Shown here: piece after piece, positions 52,222 to 61,154 of the stretch | Layout: every line of letters begins with the position of its first letter | Numbering within the stretch: position 1 is the first letter of the stretch | Position numbers and translations under genes: made by a program | Notes under the pieces: generated by a model | What the model was told of the DNA's origin: nothing | The model's database searches: none | Seen by the model: the letters and a program-made list of their open reading frames with translations, nothing else | Source of the DNA: an uncultured Clostridium sp. | Lineage (GTDB): Bacteria > Bacillota > Clostridia > Lachnospirales > Lachnospiraceae | Direction: 5' to 3' | Assembly: GCF_900547735.1 (NCBI RefSeq) | Contig: NZ_URHZ01000015.1 | Location: forward strand, 19,188-83,187 | Length of the DNA: 64,000 bases

Positions 52222-52279
52222 GCTCGTTTTCGGGCACTGATTGCTCATAAACGGGCGATTTATTTGCTCAAAAATGAGC
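52222..52279 (+). promoter_or_regulatory. Three palindromic upstream activator sites
   Basis: GCTCGTTTTCGGGC (52222-52235), GCTCATAAACGGGC (52243-52256) and GCTCAAAAATGAGC (52266-52279) share the pattern GCTCR-N4-YGRGC. Their starts are 21 and 23 bp apart, about two helical turns, so all lie on one face of the DNA. They end about 95 bp before a sigma-54 promoter, the usual place for enhancer-binding protein sites. Confidence 0.75.
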
Positions 52280-52372
52280 ACCTGTATTTATCTCAATTTC
52301 CGGCAAAGGCAAAAACCCCCATTTTACAACGCTTACACCACTTTTTCACCACCTTTGAAAAGTTGGCACGCA

Positions 52373-52390
52373 AGTTGCTTATTATATAAG
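52373..52390 (+). promoter_or_regulatory. Sigma-54 promoter
   Basis: TTGGCACGCAAGTTGCTT matches the consensus TGGCACG-N4-TTGC at every position, with GG and GC exactly 10 bp apart. The transcript would start near 52400, about 95 bp before the first gene. Confidence 0.85.
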
Positions 52391-52493
52391 TGTAAAGAAA
52401 AGAACTGCGGTAACCCGCAGAAAAAACGGTGATAATGCCATTCTGCTTTGCATTACACCGGAAAATAAAATTATATAAAATGGAGGAAGGAAC

Positions 52494-53657
52494 ATGAAGT
52501 TTGGAGTACTGAAGGATATCAAAGTTGGGGAGTACCGTGTAATTGCCACACCTGCAGAGGTAAGCATGATCGCAATGGATGGACATGAGGTTTATGTGCA
52601 GAAGGGCGCAGGCGAAGGTTCCGGTTTCAGTGATGAAGCTTATGCTGCCGAGGGGGCAAAGCTGGTTGATACAAAGGAAGAGATTTATAAGGAATGTGAT
52701 TTCGTTGCCAAGGTAAAAGAATTCGAGCCTTGTGAATACGGCCTGCTCCGCGAGAATCAGATCGTGTTTACCTGTATCCACCCGGCAGCCCACCGCGAAG
52801 AGGTTCAGGCAATCCTGGACAGCAAATGCATCGCTTTCACCGCAGAGGATTCCCACCGCTACGGCTCACCGAACTGTGAGGCGGCAGGCAAGCAGGGCGC
52901 TCTGATGGGACTGGAATCACTTCTGGCCATCAACGGCGGCAAGGGCAAATTCGTCAATGGTCTGGGCGGAGCGCCCGGCATCAAGGCGCTGGTACTTGGC
53001 GGCGGCATTGTTGGTAAATCCGTTGCTTCCGTTCTTCATTCCCTGGGAGCCTGGGTAACCGTAATGGACATCAATATTGGAACACTCCGTGATATTGGAA
53101 AACAGTTTAACGAGGAAGTAAACACTCAGATTTCCAACCGTTATAATATTAAGAAACTTCTTCCTGAAGTTGATGTGGTTTACAACTGCGTTAAATGGCC
53201 GAAAACGGCAAAAGAGTTCCTGATCGACCGCGAGATGGTGCGTTCTATGGAGAGAGGTTCCGTTATCGTTGATATCAGCAATGACGTGGGAGCCATCGAG
53301 ACATTCCATGAGACAACCCATGCCGACCCGCGTTATATCGAGGAGGGAGTTGTACATTACTGCGTAAGCAACATCCCGGGAGCCATTTCACAGTCCACTT
53401 CCATCGCATACGCTGCTTCCGTGCTTCCTCACTTCAGGAGCATTATGAACAACGGAGTAGCCGAGGCTTGCGCAAGAGACGGTTTCCTGAGAAGAAGTCT
53501 TACCGCATACAAGGGCTACCTGACACATGAGGAAACCAGCGGCATCCAGGGCAGACCGTGGATCCGTCCGGAAGACATTTTAAATATTGCCGATAAGAAA
53601 CTGGATCCGGCTCCGGCGGCAACCAATACGAAATCCGATAACTTTATTAAACTCTAA
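52494..53657 (+). CDS. Alanine dehydrogenase-like protein (AlaDH/PNT family)
   Basis: The 387-residue protein has the family layout: FGVLKDIKVGEYRVIATPAE at the start, AKVKEFEPCEYGLL, the NAD fold KALVLGGGIVGKSVASVLHS, then VDISNDVGAIETFHETTHAD and VHYCVSNIPGAISQSTSIAY. These match alanine dehydrogenase, which turns alanine to pyruvate, ammonia and NADH. Some usual residues differ (VDISND where VDVAID is common), so another amino acid as substrate is possible. Start follows GGAGGAAGG. It is the first gene behind the sigma-54 promoter, with an OCD-like gene 23 bp further on. Confidence 0.85.
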   Translation: MKFGVLKDIKVGEYRVIATPAEVSMIAMDGHEVYVQKGAGEGSGFSDEAYAAEGAKLVDTKEEIYKECDFVAKVKEFEPCEYGLLRENQIVFTCIHPAAHREEVQAILDSKCIAFTAEDSHRYGSPNCEAAGKQGALMGLESLLAINGGKGKFVNGLGGAPGIKALVLGGGIVGKSVASVLHSLGAWVTVMDINIGTLRDIGKQFNEEVNTQISNRYNIKKLLPEVDVVYNCVKWPKTAKEFLIDREMVRSMERGSVIVDISNDVGAIETFHETTHADPRYIEEGVVHYCVSNIPGAISQSTSIAYAASVLPHFRSIMNNGVAEACARDGFLRRSLTAYKGYLTHEETSGIQGRPWIRPEDILNIADKKLDPAPAATNTKSDNFIKL

Positions 53658-53680
53658 GGAACTTACAGGAGGATACGGGG

Positions 53681-54790
53681 ATGAACCATAATCTGGACTT
53701 TTTATTTCTGACGGAGGCCGAGGCCGTGGAGGCGGGAGCCAATGATGTACATACCTGCATACAGGTGATGGATGAAGTATTTGATCTTCTGGGACAGGGA
53801 GATTATCTGATGGGTGCCCCAAATCATAACTCCCATGGAATTAAAATTTATTTTCCAAAAGAGACGGAGTTTCCGGGAATGCCGGTAAAGGGGCCGGATC
53901 GGAGATTTATGGCCCTGGTGGCTTATCTCGGCGGCCGTTTCCACGTCTGCGGTGAGAAATGGTACGGTTCCAATCTTGCTAACCGGGAAAAAGGTCTTCC
54001 CCGATCGATTCTGACCACGGTGCTTAACGATCCCGACACGGGAGCGCCCATTGCCATCATGTCCGCAAACGCCCTGAGCGCGGCGCGGACCGGGGCCATC
54101 CCGGCGGTGGGAGCTAAATACTTTGCGAAAAACCAGGCCCAGGTGCTGAGCGCCATTGGTATCGGCGTGATAGGAAGAGCCTGTCTGGATTCCCTGATGG
54201 ATGTCCTGAAGACAATCCGGGAAATCCGCATCTGCGACATTGATATGGAGGCCTCTTCCCGGTATGCCGAAGAGCTGAAAGAAAAGTACGGTGTGACGGT
54301 AAAGGTGGCCGGTTCCGTGGAGGAGGCGGTCAGGGGCAGCGATGTGATCAATGTGGCCACATCGGGCAGTGTGTCTCCCCGCATCGAGGATGACTGGCTG
54401 GATGAAGGCGCTCTCCTGACCCTGCCGGCCAGCGCGGATATCAGTGAGTCACTGATGAAGAGTTCACGCATCGTGGTTGACAACTGGGAGATGTACGAGG
54501 CATATGCGGAAGAACTGGGCAATGTCCCCGGCGGTTTTGCAAAGAACCTGAGCGGTATCTGCGGATTCATGATGGACCTGGTCTGGAGCGGTAAAATCCG
54601 GAAGGAGGATATCACAGGTCTGGGAGATGTGGCGGCAGGTAAGGCGGAAGGCAGACTGGACGACAGGGAAAAGGTGATATTTATTATGGACGGGATGCCG
54701 ATAGAGGACTTGGCGTGGGGCCATACCATTTACCGGAATGCACTGGAAAAGGGGATTGGAACAAAGCTGAATCTCTGGGGTGAACCCTGA
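53681..54790 (+). CDS. Ornithine cyclodeaminase/mu-crystallin family protein
   Basis: The 369-residue protein has the family motifs: LSAARTGAIPAVGAKYFAKN near residue 129, the NAD region IGIGVIGRACLDSLMDVLK, RICDIDMEASSRYAEELKEK, and SDVINVATSGSVSP near 225. Family members act as ornithine cyclodeaminase, imino-acid reductases or dehydrogenases. Some automated annotations call similar proteins tyramine oxidase subunit B, which nothing here supports. Lying between an alanine dehydrogenase-like gene and an amino-acid symporter, it probably works on an imported amino acid. Start follows AGGAGGAT. Confidence 0.82.
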   Translation: MNHNLDFLFLTEAEAVEAGANDVHTCIQVMDEVFDLLGQGDYLMGAPNHNSHGIKIYFPKETEFPGMPVKGPDRRFMALVAYLGGRFHVCGEKWYGSNLANREKGLPRSILTTVLNDPDTGAPIAIMSANALSAARTGAIPAVGAKYFAKNQAQVLSAIGIGVIGRACLDSLMDVLKTIREIRICDIDMEASSRYAEELKEKYGVTVKVAGSVEEAVRGSDVINVATSGSVSPRIEDDWLDEGALLTLPASADISESLMKSSRIVVDNWEMYEAYAEELGNVPGGFAKNLSGICGFMMDLVWSGKIRKEDITGLGDVAAGKAEGRLDDREKVIFIMDGMPIEDLAWGHTIYRNALEKGIGTKLNLWGEP

Positions 54791-54860
54791 TACAGAAGAC
54801 AGACGGCTCGGGAATGCGGGGTAATTCCTGAGCCGGTAAATACGAATACAGGAGGGTTAT

Positions 54861-56228
54861 ATGAGTGTAAATGATTTTTTACTTGATTTTGCGTTAGCGT
54901 CGCTGTTTATTATGATCGGGCAGTTGATCCGTGCAAAGGTGAAAGTAGTTCAGAAATTCTTCGTTCCGGCCAGTATGATTGCCGGTTTTATCGCATTGGC
55001 GCTGGGAAGCCAGGGACTGAATATCCTGCCGTTTTCCGAGGGGATTGGTTCCTACGCAGGTGTGCTGATTATCGTAATTTTCGCAGCAGTCGGAATTAAC
55101 GGATTTTCATTTTCAAAAAATGATTTCCGATCGGAAGTGGATCGAATCGGTTCCTACTTCTCCTATAAAGTGCTGGCCCAGGTTATCCAGTTCAGCCTTG
55201 CTCCGCTGTTTGCAATTCTCGTCATTTCCAAACTGTTCCCGGATATCAATTATGGCTTCGGCCTGCTCCTGGCAGCCGGTTTTTCAGGCGGTCACGGAAC
55301 AGCGGCGGCAGTAGGTTCCACCTTCCAGAGACTGGGAGATCCGGATGCCATGGATATCGCCATGACCTGTGCTACGGTAGGAATTCTCTCCGGTATTTTC
55401 GGCGGCCTTTTCTTTATCAAAATGGGCACAAAGAAGGGCTGGACAAAATATATTAAGAGCTTCCAGTATATTTCCGGTGACTTGAAAACCGGTCTGATTC
55501 CAAATGAAAAACGTAAATCCATGGGTGATGAGACTGTTTCTTCCATGGTCTTAGATCCTCTGGCCTGGCATCTTGCCGTTCTTCTCGTGGCATCCGGAGC
55601 AGGCATGCTTCTTAATAAATGGATCCTCAGCGTGACGGGACTTGATCTGCCGACCTATCTGGTTGCTTTCCTGATCGCCATTGCGATGTTCCTGGTATTT
55701 AAGAAGGTGGGAGTCAGCAAATACATAGATGAGAACGTGATCAGCCGTATCTCCGGAACTGCCACGGACTATCTCGTATTTTTCGGTATTGCATCCATCA
55801 AAATTTCCGTCATTATTAAATATGCGGCCCCGCTGGCGCTTCTGCTGCTCTGCGGTATGGTCATTGTAGTAATTACTTTAATGTTCTTCGGCCCTGCTAT
55901 GAACAAGGGGAGCTGGTTTGAGCGTTCCATCTTTGTATTCGGTTATTCCACAGGCGTATTTGCCATCGGATTTATCCTTCTTCGTATCGTGGATCCGGAC
56001 AATCTGTCCAAGACCCTGAATGATACGGCCTTTGCAGCGCCGTTTACGACGCCGATAGAGATGTTTGCCTGGTCCGTAGGGCCGATGATGCTGTTAAATG
56101 GAAACCACTGGAAGTTTATCGGCATTTATCTGGCGATACTGGCGGCCTGCATTATTGCCAACATTGTTTTCAAATGGTGGTGGCTGAAGCTTCCGTTAGA
56201 CCGTCCCGGTGAAGGGGAAGAGTGTTAA
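54861..56228 (+). CDS. Sodium/glutamate symporter family (GltS-like)
   Basis: The 455-residue membrane protein has about 12 helices in two halves and the GltS signature GFSGGHGTAAAVGSTFQRLG near residue 137. An equivalent stretch is in the second half (FGYSTGVFAIGFILLRIVDP). GltS proteins import glutamate with sodium. The actual substrate may be a related amino acid. It is the third gene of the sigma-54 operon and precedes the activator gene. Start follows CAGGAGGG. Confidence 0.88.
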   Translation: MSVNDFLLDFALASLFIMIGQLIRAKVKVVQKFFVPASMIAGFIALALGSQGLNILPFSEGIGSYAGVLIIVIFAAVGINGFSFSKNDFRSEVDRIGSYFSYKVLAQVIQFSLAPLFAILVISKLFPDINYGFGLLLAAGFSGGHGTAAAVGSTFQRLGDPDAMDIAMTCATVGILSGIFGGLFFIKMGTKKGWTKYIKSFQYISGDLKTGLIPNEKRKSMGDETVSSMVLDPLAWHLAVLLVASGAGMLLNKWILSVTGLDLPTYLVAFLIAIAMFLVFKKVGVSKYIDENVISRISGTATDYLVFFGIASIKISVIIKYAAPLALLLLCGMVIVVITLMFFGPAMNKGSWFERSIFVFGYSTGVFAIGFILLRIVDPDNLSKTLNDTAFAAPFTTPIEMFAWSVGPMMLLNGNHWKFIGIYLAILAACIIANIVFKWWWLKLPLDRPGEGEEC

Positions 56229-56448
56229 GAATAGCCGGGCTGCCGGGCGCAGCGTGTGCCGTTTCTGTGCATCGCGAAGCGTGCTGCCGGGCACGGAGTG
56301 AACAGTAACAAAGCCGGAGCTATAAAATGGAACAGAGCATCCGACATATTGTAATCCCATCCAAACTCTGATACTATTTTCTTAAGTGTTGTTTTTAGCC
56401 GTTTTATGGCAACAGAGCGGGGAAAAAGCGCAGAGGGGGATGGAAACT

Positions 56449-57855
56449 ATGGAATTGATGGAAAAACTGTTCCACGGAAAAGGATATATTGACGGTATTA
56501 CAATTATAAACCTGGAAGGAGAGATTCTGTTCACTGCCAAGTTGAACAACAAGCTCTCCAGCCAGGAGGAAAATTATGAGCTGGTCGGGAAAAAGTTTTT
56601 AGATGTCTATGAGAATCTGGATCCGAAGACGAGTACGACCATCAAGGCCATGGAACTGGGACTGCCGGTCTATGTGGAGAACCAGCTTCTGAAGGCCGAA
56701 GGGCAGGAGGGGATCCGGATTACCTCCCTGTCCATACCAATTAAAAGCGGAAAGAGAATCGTCGGCGCCATCGATCTGTCCATGCAGGAAAATGCAGTGG
56801 AGACAGAGGATTCGGAGCGGATTGAGTTAAGTTCCGCCTTTTTTCCAATCAACGGCTCGGGAAAACTGCTCAGCCGCGAAACGGCGACCTTTACAATCGG
56901 TGATATTATCGCGGTTGACGAAAAGATGCAGAAGGCCAGGGAGTATATAAAAATTGTGGCAGCCTGTAATCTGCCCGTTATGATATACGGCGAGACGGGT
57001 ACGGGCAAGGAAGTGTTTGCCCAGGCGATCCACAATACCAGCGCGAGAAAAGGAAAACCTTTTATCGCCCAGAACTGTGCGGCCCTTCCCGATACGCTGC
57101 TCGAAAGCATTCTTTTCGGAACAGCCAGGGGTGCTTTTACGGGCGCTACGGAGAATAAGGGGCTGTTCGAGCTTGCGGACGGCGGAACACTGTTTCTCGA
57201 CGAGATCAACTCCATGCCGATCCACCTTCAGTCCAAGCTGCTGCGCGTTCTGCAGGACGGGCATTTCAGAAGTCTGGGAGCGAGGGATATCAAGACGGTG
57301 GACGTGAAGATTATCGCAGCCATCAATACTGAACCGCTGAAGGCAATTGAGGAAGGCAATCTGCGCCGCGATATTTACTACAGGCTCAGTATGATGTCCA
57401 TCACAATTCCTCCGCTGCGGGAGCGGAAGAAGGACATTTCGCACTTTGTCAAATTTTATGTAAACAAACACAATGCAACCTTTAATAAAAAGGTACAATA
57501 CGTTTCTAAAGAGCTGATAGCCAGACTGGAGGAATATGACTGGCCGGGCAATGTCCGGGAACTTGAGCATATCATCGTCTATGGGATGAGTATGGTCGGT
57601 GAGGACAGTAATATGCTGAAGCTCGAGGATATAGAGGATAAATTCAACGAAATGACAAGTACTCCAAAGGAAAATACGGAGGAGGGAAATACCCTTTGCT
57701 CCTCTTTGCGAGAGGCGGTCGATGATTACGAGAAGAGCATTATTGTCCGGACAATGAAAGTGACCGGAGGCAATATCTCGGAGGCTGCCAAAATTCTTGA
57801 TATACCCAGACAGACCCTGCAAAGAAAAATACAACAATACGGAATCCTCCGGTAA
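56449..57855 (+). CDS. Sigma-54-dependent transcriptional activator
   Basis: The 468-residue protein has an N-terminal PAS-like sensor (about residues 1-125, GITIINLEGEILFTAKLNNK), an AAA+ domain and a Fis-type DNA-binding end. In the AAA+ part Walker A is GETGTGKEVFAQAIHN, the sigma-54 contact loop is GAFTGA, and Walker B is GGTLFLDEINSM. The end is NISEAAKILDIPRQTLQRKI. The start at 56449 lies 9 bp after GAGGGGG; the in-frame ATG at 56440 directly abuts that site. It very likely binds the three palindromes at 52222-52279 and activates the upstream operon. Confidence 0.94.
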   Translation: MELMEKLFHGKGYIDGITIINLEGEILFTAKLNNKLSSQEENYELVGKKFLDVYENLDPKTSTTIKAMELGLPVYVENQLLKAEGQEGIRITSLSIPIKSGKRIVGAIDLSMQENAVETEDSERIELSSAFFPINGSGKLLSRETATFTIGDIIAVDEKMQKAREYIKIVAACNLPVMIYGETGTGKEVFAQAIHNTSARKGKPFIAQNCAALPDTLLESILFGTARGAFTGATENKGLFELADGGTLFLDEINSMPIHLQSKLLRVLQDGHFRSLGARDIKTVDVKIIAAINTEPLKAIEEGNLRRDIYYRLSMMSITIPPLRERKKDISHFVKFYVNKHNATFNKKVQYVSKELIARLEEYDWPGNVRELEHIIVYGMSMVGEDSNMLKLEDIEDKFNEMTSTPKENTEEGNTLCSSLREAVDDYEKSIIVRTMKVTGGNISEAAKILDIPRQTLQRKIQQYGILR

Positions 57856-57937
57856 CTGCCTTCGGGACGCGTAAGCCCGGAAGGAAACCTTTAGCGAGGA
57901 AACTTTTCAGGGCCGGCGGGGAGAAAGGCATAATAAC

Positions 57938-58810
57938 ATGAGCGGAAAGATTAATAAAGGATCGGTAAGAGACGGACTGCTTCTGATTATAGGAGCGTTT
58001 ATATACAGTGCTGGCACCCAGAGTTTTATCGTGCCGGCTAACATTGCACCCGGAGGAGCGGTCGGAATCGCTCTGATGATTAATTATGTTACCGGACTGC
58101 CGGTGGGACGGATGACCCTGATGGTCAATTTACCGCTGCTCGTCCTGGCATGGTTTTATTTAAGCCGCCGGTTTGCCATCCGGACGGCGGTGGCCTGCGG
58201 AATCTGTTCCGTTATCCTGGACTATGTGGTGGCGCCGATATGCCCGCTTTACATGGGGGACAGGATGATGAGCAGCCTCTACGGCGGAATCCTGGTCGGG
58301 ATCGGAATGGCGTTTATTTTCATGGCCGGTTCCACGACGGGCGGAAGCGATGTGGCCGGATATCTGATGCAGAAGAAATATCCCCATGTCCAAATCGGAC
58401 GTGCGCTGCTGATAATAGACGGAGTTATCCTGTCGCTCTCCACGTTTGTATTCCACAATGTAGACGCGGCGCTGTTCGGAATGATCAGTCTGTACGCACA
58501 GACAAAGGTGATCGACACCATCATTTACGGAGGCGATGCGGGGAGCAATGCATCCATCATCACGAGCCGCGCCGATGAGATTGCAAAGCGCATTATACAG
58601 GAATTAGACCGGAGCGCCACGATACTGCCCGGTAAAGGGGCATACAGCGGCCAGGAGACCACGGTTGTCCTGTGTACGGTGAGAAAATCGGAGTTTTCCC
58701 GCCTCAAGAGAATTATCCAGGAAACGGACGAAAATGCCTTTGTAATGGTAACTGAAACGACGGAGGTATTCGGGCTGGGGTTCAAGGACTTCTCGGATGC
58801 GGTACAGTAG
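57938..58810 (+). CDS. YitT family membrane protein
   Basis: The 290-residue protein has five or six N-terminal helices with the YitT (DUF161) pattern: IVPANIAPGGAVGIALMINY, MAGSTTGGSDVAGYLMQKKY. A cytosolic DUF2179 domain follows (SATILPGKGAYSGQETTVVL, NAFVMVTETTEVFGLGF). Function is unknown; a transport role has been proposed for the family. Spacing from the sigma-54 activator is 82 bp. A strong terminator follows. Confidence 0.9.
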   Translation: MSGKINKGSVRDGLLLIIGAFIYSAGTQSFIVPANIAPGGAVGIALMINYVTGLPVGRMTLMVNLPLLVLAWFYLSRRFAIRTAVACGICSVILDYVVAPICPLYMGDRMMSSLYGGILVGIGMAFIFMAGSTTGGSDVAGYLMQKKYPHVQIGRALLIIDGVILSLSTFVFHNVDAALFGMISLYAQTKVIDTIIYGGDAGSNASIITSRADEIAKRIIQELDRSATILPGKGAYSGQETTVVLCTVRKSEFSRLKRIIQETDENAFVMVTETTEVFGLGFKDFSDAVQ

Positions 58811-58849
58811 GCGGTGAAAGAGTGTGTTCCACGGACGTTTCACCATCAA

Positions 58850-58901
58850 TCAATAAGGAGAAAGCGTTTCTGCCGCAGGCAGGCGCGCTTTCTCCTTATT
58901 T
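58850..58901. terminator. Bidirectional terminator
   Basis: AATAAGGAGAAAGCG pairs with CGCTTTCTCCTTATT around a loop of about 20 bases. Confidence 0.85.
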
Positions 58902-59005
58902 ACATGCAATTTCCTCCGGGAATGTAGATTTTAGGCAGCCAACCATGTATAATGTCTGGTACAGGTATCATTCATAATTGAAGTGATTGGGAGGGCAAAC
59001 ATACC

Positions 59006-59884
59006 ATGAAACTGAGTCAGCTCAGATACTTTATAGCGGTCTGCCACTGTGGAAATATTACCCGGGCGGCAAGGGAACTGAATATTTCCCAACCTTCAAT
59101 TTCCAACGCGATCAAGGAACTTGAACTGGAATTCGGCATCAAACTGTTCGAGCGGATAAACGGACGCCTGCGTATCACAAAGAACGGTGAACATCTTTTG
59201 ATGCGTGCCTATAAGCTGATTAAAGACAGTGACGAGATTGTGGAGCTGATGAAGAACAGCGGCGTTGAAAAGACGAAAATCTCTGTCGGCGTCACCCCTA
59301 TGATCAGTGCGTTTTTCCTGCCGGAAATTTACCAGGGATTTCTGAAAAAATATCCGGACACAAAAATTGAGGTGGTTGAACTGGGCGCGCTGGAACTGCA
59401 GGAGCTTCTGGAGACGGAGAAGATTGACTGTGCCGTTACCATAGCAGCCACAATCGATACGGAAGATTACAATATCCGCAGGCTGACCGGCTCGGAATAC
59501 TGTCTCTGCGTCGGGAAAAAGCATCCCCTGGCTGCGCTGGAACACGTGTCCTATGAGGACTTGTCGGAGGTGAATCTGGCGCTTCTGTCAGGCGACAGCT
59601 ATCATTATGAGGCGCTCATGAGGCATTTTAAGATGCACCGGATCACACCCAATGTCGTTGCGCGTTCTAACCAGCTGCAGAGTATTATTCGCATTGTGGA
59701 AATCGGGGCCGTCTGCTCCTTTATGCTGAAGGAGGCGGAAGACGTCTGTGACATTAAGGCTATCTCCCTTGAGGATGCAATCCCTGCCGAAATTTCCGTT
59801 GTGTGGGGAAAGAAGAGCATTATCTGCAGGAGAGCGCTTCAGTTTATACGGTTTTTAATGGAAAAGTACCGGTCTCCGTCATAG
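59006..59884 (+). CDS. LysR family transcriptional regulator
   Basis: The 292-residue protein has the LysR helix-turn-helix (LSQLRYFIAVCHCGNITRAA, then RELNISQPSISNAIKELELE and FGIKLFERINGRLRITKNGE) and a substrate-binding-like effector domain (VGVTPMISAFFLPEIYQGFL; YCLCVGKKHPLAALE). Length is standard. Start follows GGGAGGG. It is convergent with the PepT-like gene, 22 bp apart; it may control the AbgT/PepT unit but no direct evidence is visible. Confidence 0.93.
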   Translation: MKLSQLRYFIAVCHCGNITRAARELNISQPSISNAIKELELEFGIKLFERINGRLRITKNGEHLLMRAYKLIKDSDEIVELMKNSGVEKTKISVGVTPMISAFFLPEIYQGFLKKYPDTKIEVVELGALELQELLETEKIDCAVTIAATIDTEDYNIRRLTGSEYCLCVGKKHPLAALEHVSYEDLSEVNLALLSGDSYHYEALMRHFKMHRITPNVVARSNQLQSIIRIVEIGAVCSFMLKEAEDVCDIKAISLEDAIPAEISVVWGKKSIICRRALQFIRFLMEKYRSPS

Positions 59885-59906
59885 CGGAGCCGGTATTTTT
59901 CCAGTT

Positions 59907-61028
59907 TTACAGGGCCGTGGCCAGCGCCAGCACGAGTTCTGCCGTCTGCTCCAGATGGATGACGGCCAGTTCCTCTTCTGCGCTGTGGACCTTTGTCATG
60001 CCGGTGCCCAGCGGAACCGCCTTAATTCCGTGCTGATTCATATGATTGGCGTCACTTCCGCCGCCGCTGGCAGCAGTCACCACCGGCAGAGCGGTTTTTT
60101 CACAGGCCGTTTTTATTTCCTGAATCCAGGAATCGTCCTCATCCAGTTTATATCCTGCATAACTTCTCTCAATTCCTCCGGAAAAGGCCGCCCCGTATTT
60201 TTTGCAGCTTTCCCCGATACACTTCATCATGTGCGCGGCCTGTTCATCCAGTTTCCGGTTATCCAGACTTCTCGCCTCACCGGCAATGAAAGCCGTATCG
60301 GGGACAATATTTGTGGCATATTCCGCCTTAATCGTCCCGATATTAGCCGTCGTTTCCTCATCGATGCGCAGAAGCTGCATCCGGGAAATCGCATCTGCGG
60401 CTGTCTGGATGGCGCTGATGCCCTGTTCCGGGCTGACTCCGGCATGGGCCGATTTGCCGTGGACCGTAACATTCAGCTTCACCTGTCCCGGCGCGGAAGT
60501 GATGATTTTCCCGGGGGCGCCGCCGCTGTCGAGAACCGCGGCCTTTTTAGACCGGATTTTGCCGTAATTTAAGTGTTTGGAGCCCAGGAGCCCGCCTTCC
60601 TCATGGATTGTGAATATGGCTTCAATAGTGGGGTGAGACAGTGCATTCTCGTGGATGGTGCGGAGTGTTTCCACGATTGCGGCGACTCCGGCCTTGTCGT
60701 CTCCGCCCAGCACGGTATTGCCTCTGCTGCGGATGATGCCGTTTTCAATAACCGGCTCAATGCCGCAGCCGGGTTTTACCGTATCCATGTGGGCGCAGAG
60801 AAGCAGTGGTTCCAGTTCCGGACAGCCATTCATAACGCAGTACAGATTTCCCGCATTACATCCCAGGAGCTCTCCGGCATTGTCAAAGGAGGTCTCACAG
60901 CCGATTTCCGTTAGTTCTTTTACAAGCAGTTCGGCCATTTCTTTTTCATTTCCCGTTTCACTGTCGATGCGGACGTAATTCAGAAAACTTTCCAGCAAAC
61001 GTTTTTTATTAATCAAATCAGATTCCAT
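59907..61028 (-). CDS. M20/M25/M40 family metallopeptidase, PepT-like
   Basis: The 373-residue protein is a zinc peptidase of the tripeptidase T group: LLCAHMDTVKPG near residue 77 and GGDDKAGVAAIVETL near 113, FTIHEEGGLLGSKHLNYG with the catalytic Glu, SAHAGVSPEQGISAI, and GGGSDANHMN near the end. It acts in the cytosol on short peptides. It lies after the AbgT gene on the same strand, so imported dipeptides or aminoacyl-glutamates may be its substrates. The ATG has AAAGG directly ahead, part of the last of three tandem repeats. Confidence 0.9.
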   Translation of the reverse strand: MESDLINKKRLLESFLNYVRIDSETGNEKEMAELLVKELTEIGCETSFDNAGELLGCNAGNLYCVMNGCPELEPLLLCAHMDTVKPGCGIEPVIENGIIRSRGNTVLGGDDKAGVAAIVETLRTIHENALSHPTIEAIFTIHEEGGLLGSKHLNYGKIRSKKAAVLDSGGAPGKIITSAPGQVKLNVTVHGKSAHAGVSPEQGISAIQTAADAISRMQLLRIDEETTANIGTIKAEYATNIVPDTAFIAGEARSLDNRKLDEQAAHMMKCIGESCKKYGAAFSGGIERSYAGYKLDEDDSWIQEIKTACEKTALPVVTAASGGGSDANHMNQHGIKAVPLGTGMTKVHSAEEELAVIHLEQTAELVLALATAL

Positions 61029-61124
61029 CCTTTCGCTGTTCCAATCTCAGGGTATTTCAACTTTTCGCTGTTCCAATTTCAAGGCATTTCATCTTTTCAC
61101 TATTCCTGCCTTTTGGTATTTCAT
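61029..61124 (-). repeat. Three 32-bp tandem repeats that form overlapping mini-ORFs
   Basis: Units at 61029-61060, 61061-61092 and 61093-61124 are each 32 bp; the first two differ at few positions. On the minus strand each contains GAACAGCGAAA (or a variant) followed by a start codon. The reading frames ATG-AAA-TAC, ATG-AAA-TGC and TTG-AAA-TAC give short peptides of about 11-14 residues. The first two frames end in a TGA overlapping the next start. The last unit supplies the site for the PepT-like gene. Confidence 0.75.
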
Positions 61125-61154
61125 CCTTTTTACGAATACTGCATTTTAGGAATA

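Noticed and set aside
56229..56385. GC-rich partly inverted sequence after the GltS-like gene (GCCGGGC blocks)
   Set aside because: Pairing is patchy and there is no T run, so it cannot be called a terminator or repeat.
61029..61124. CRISPR-like array
   Set aside because: The 32-bp repeats are contiguous with no spacers and only three units; they are tandem repeats.
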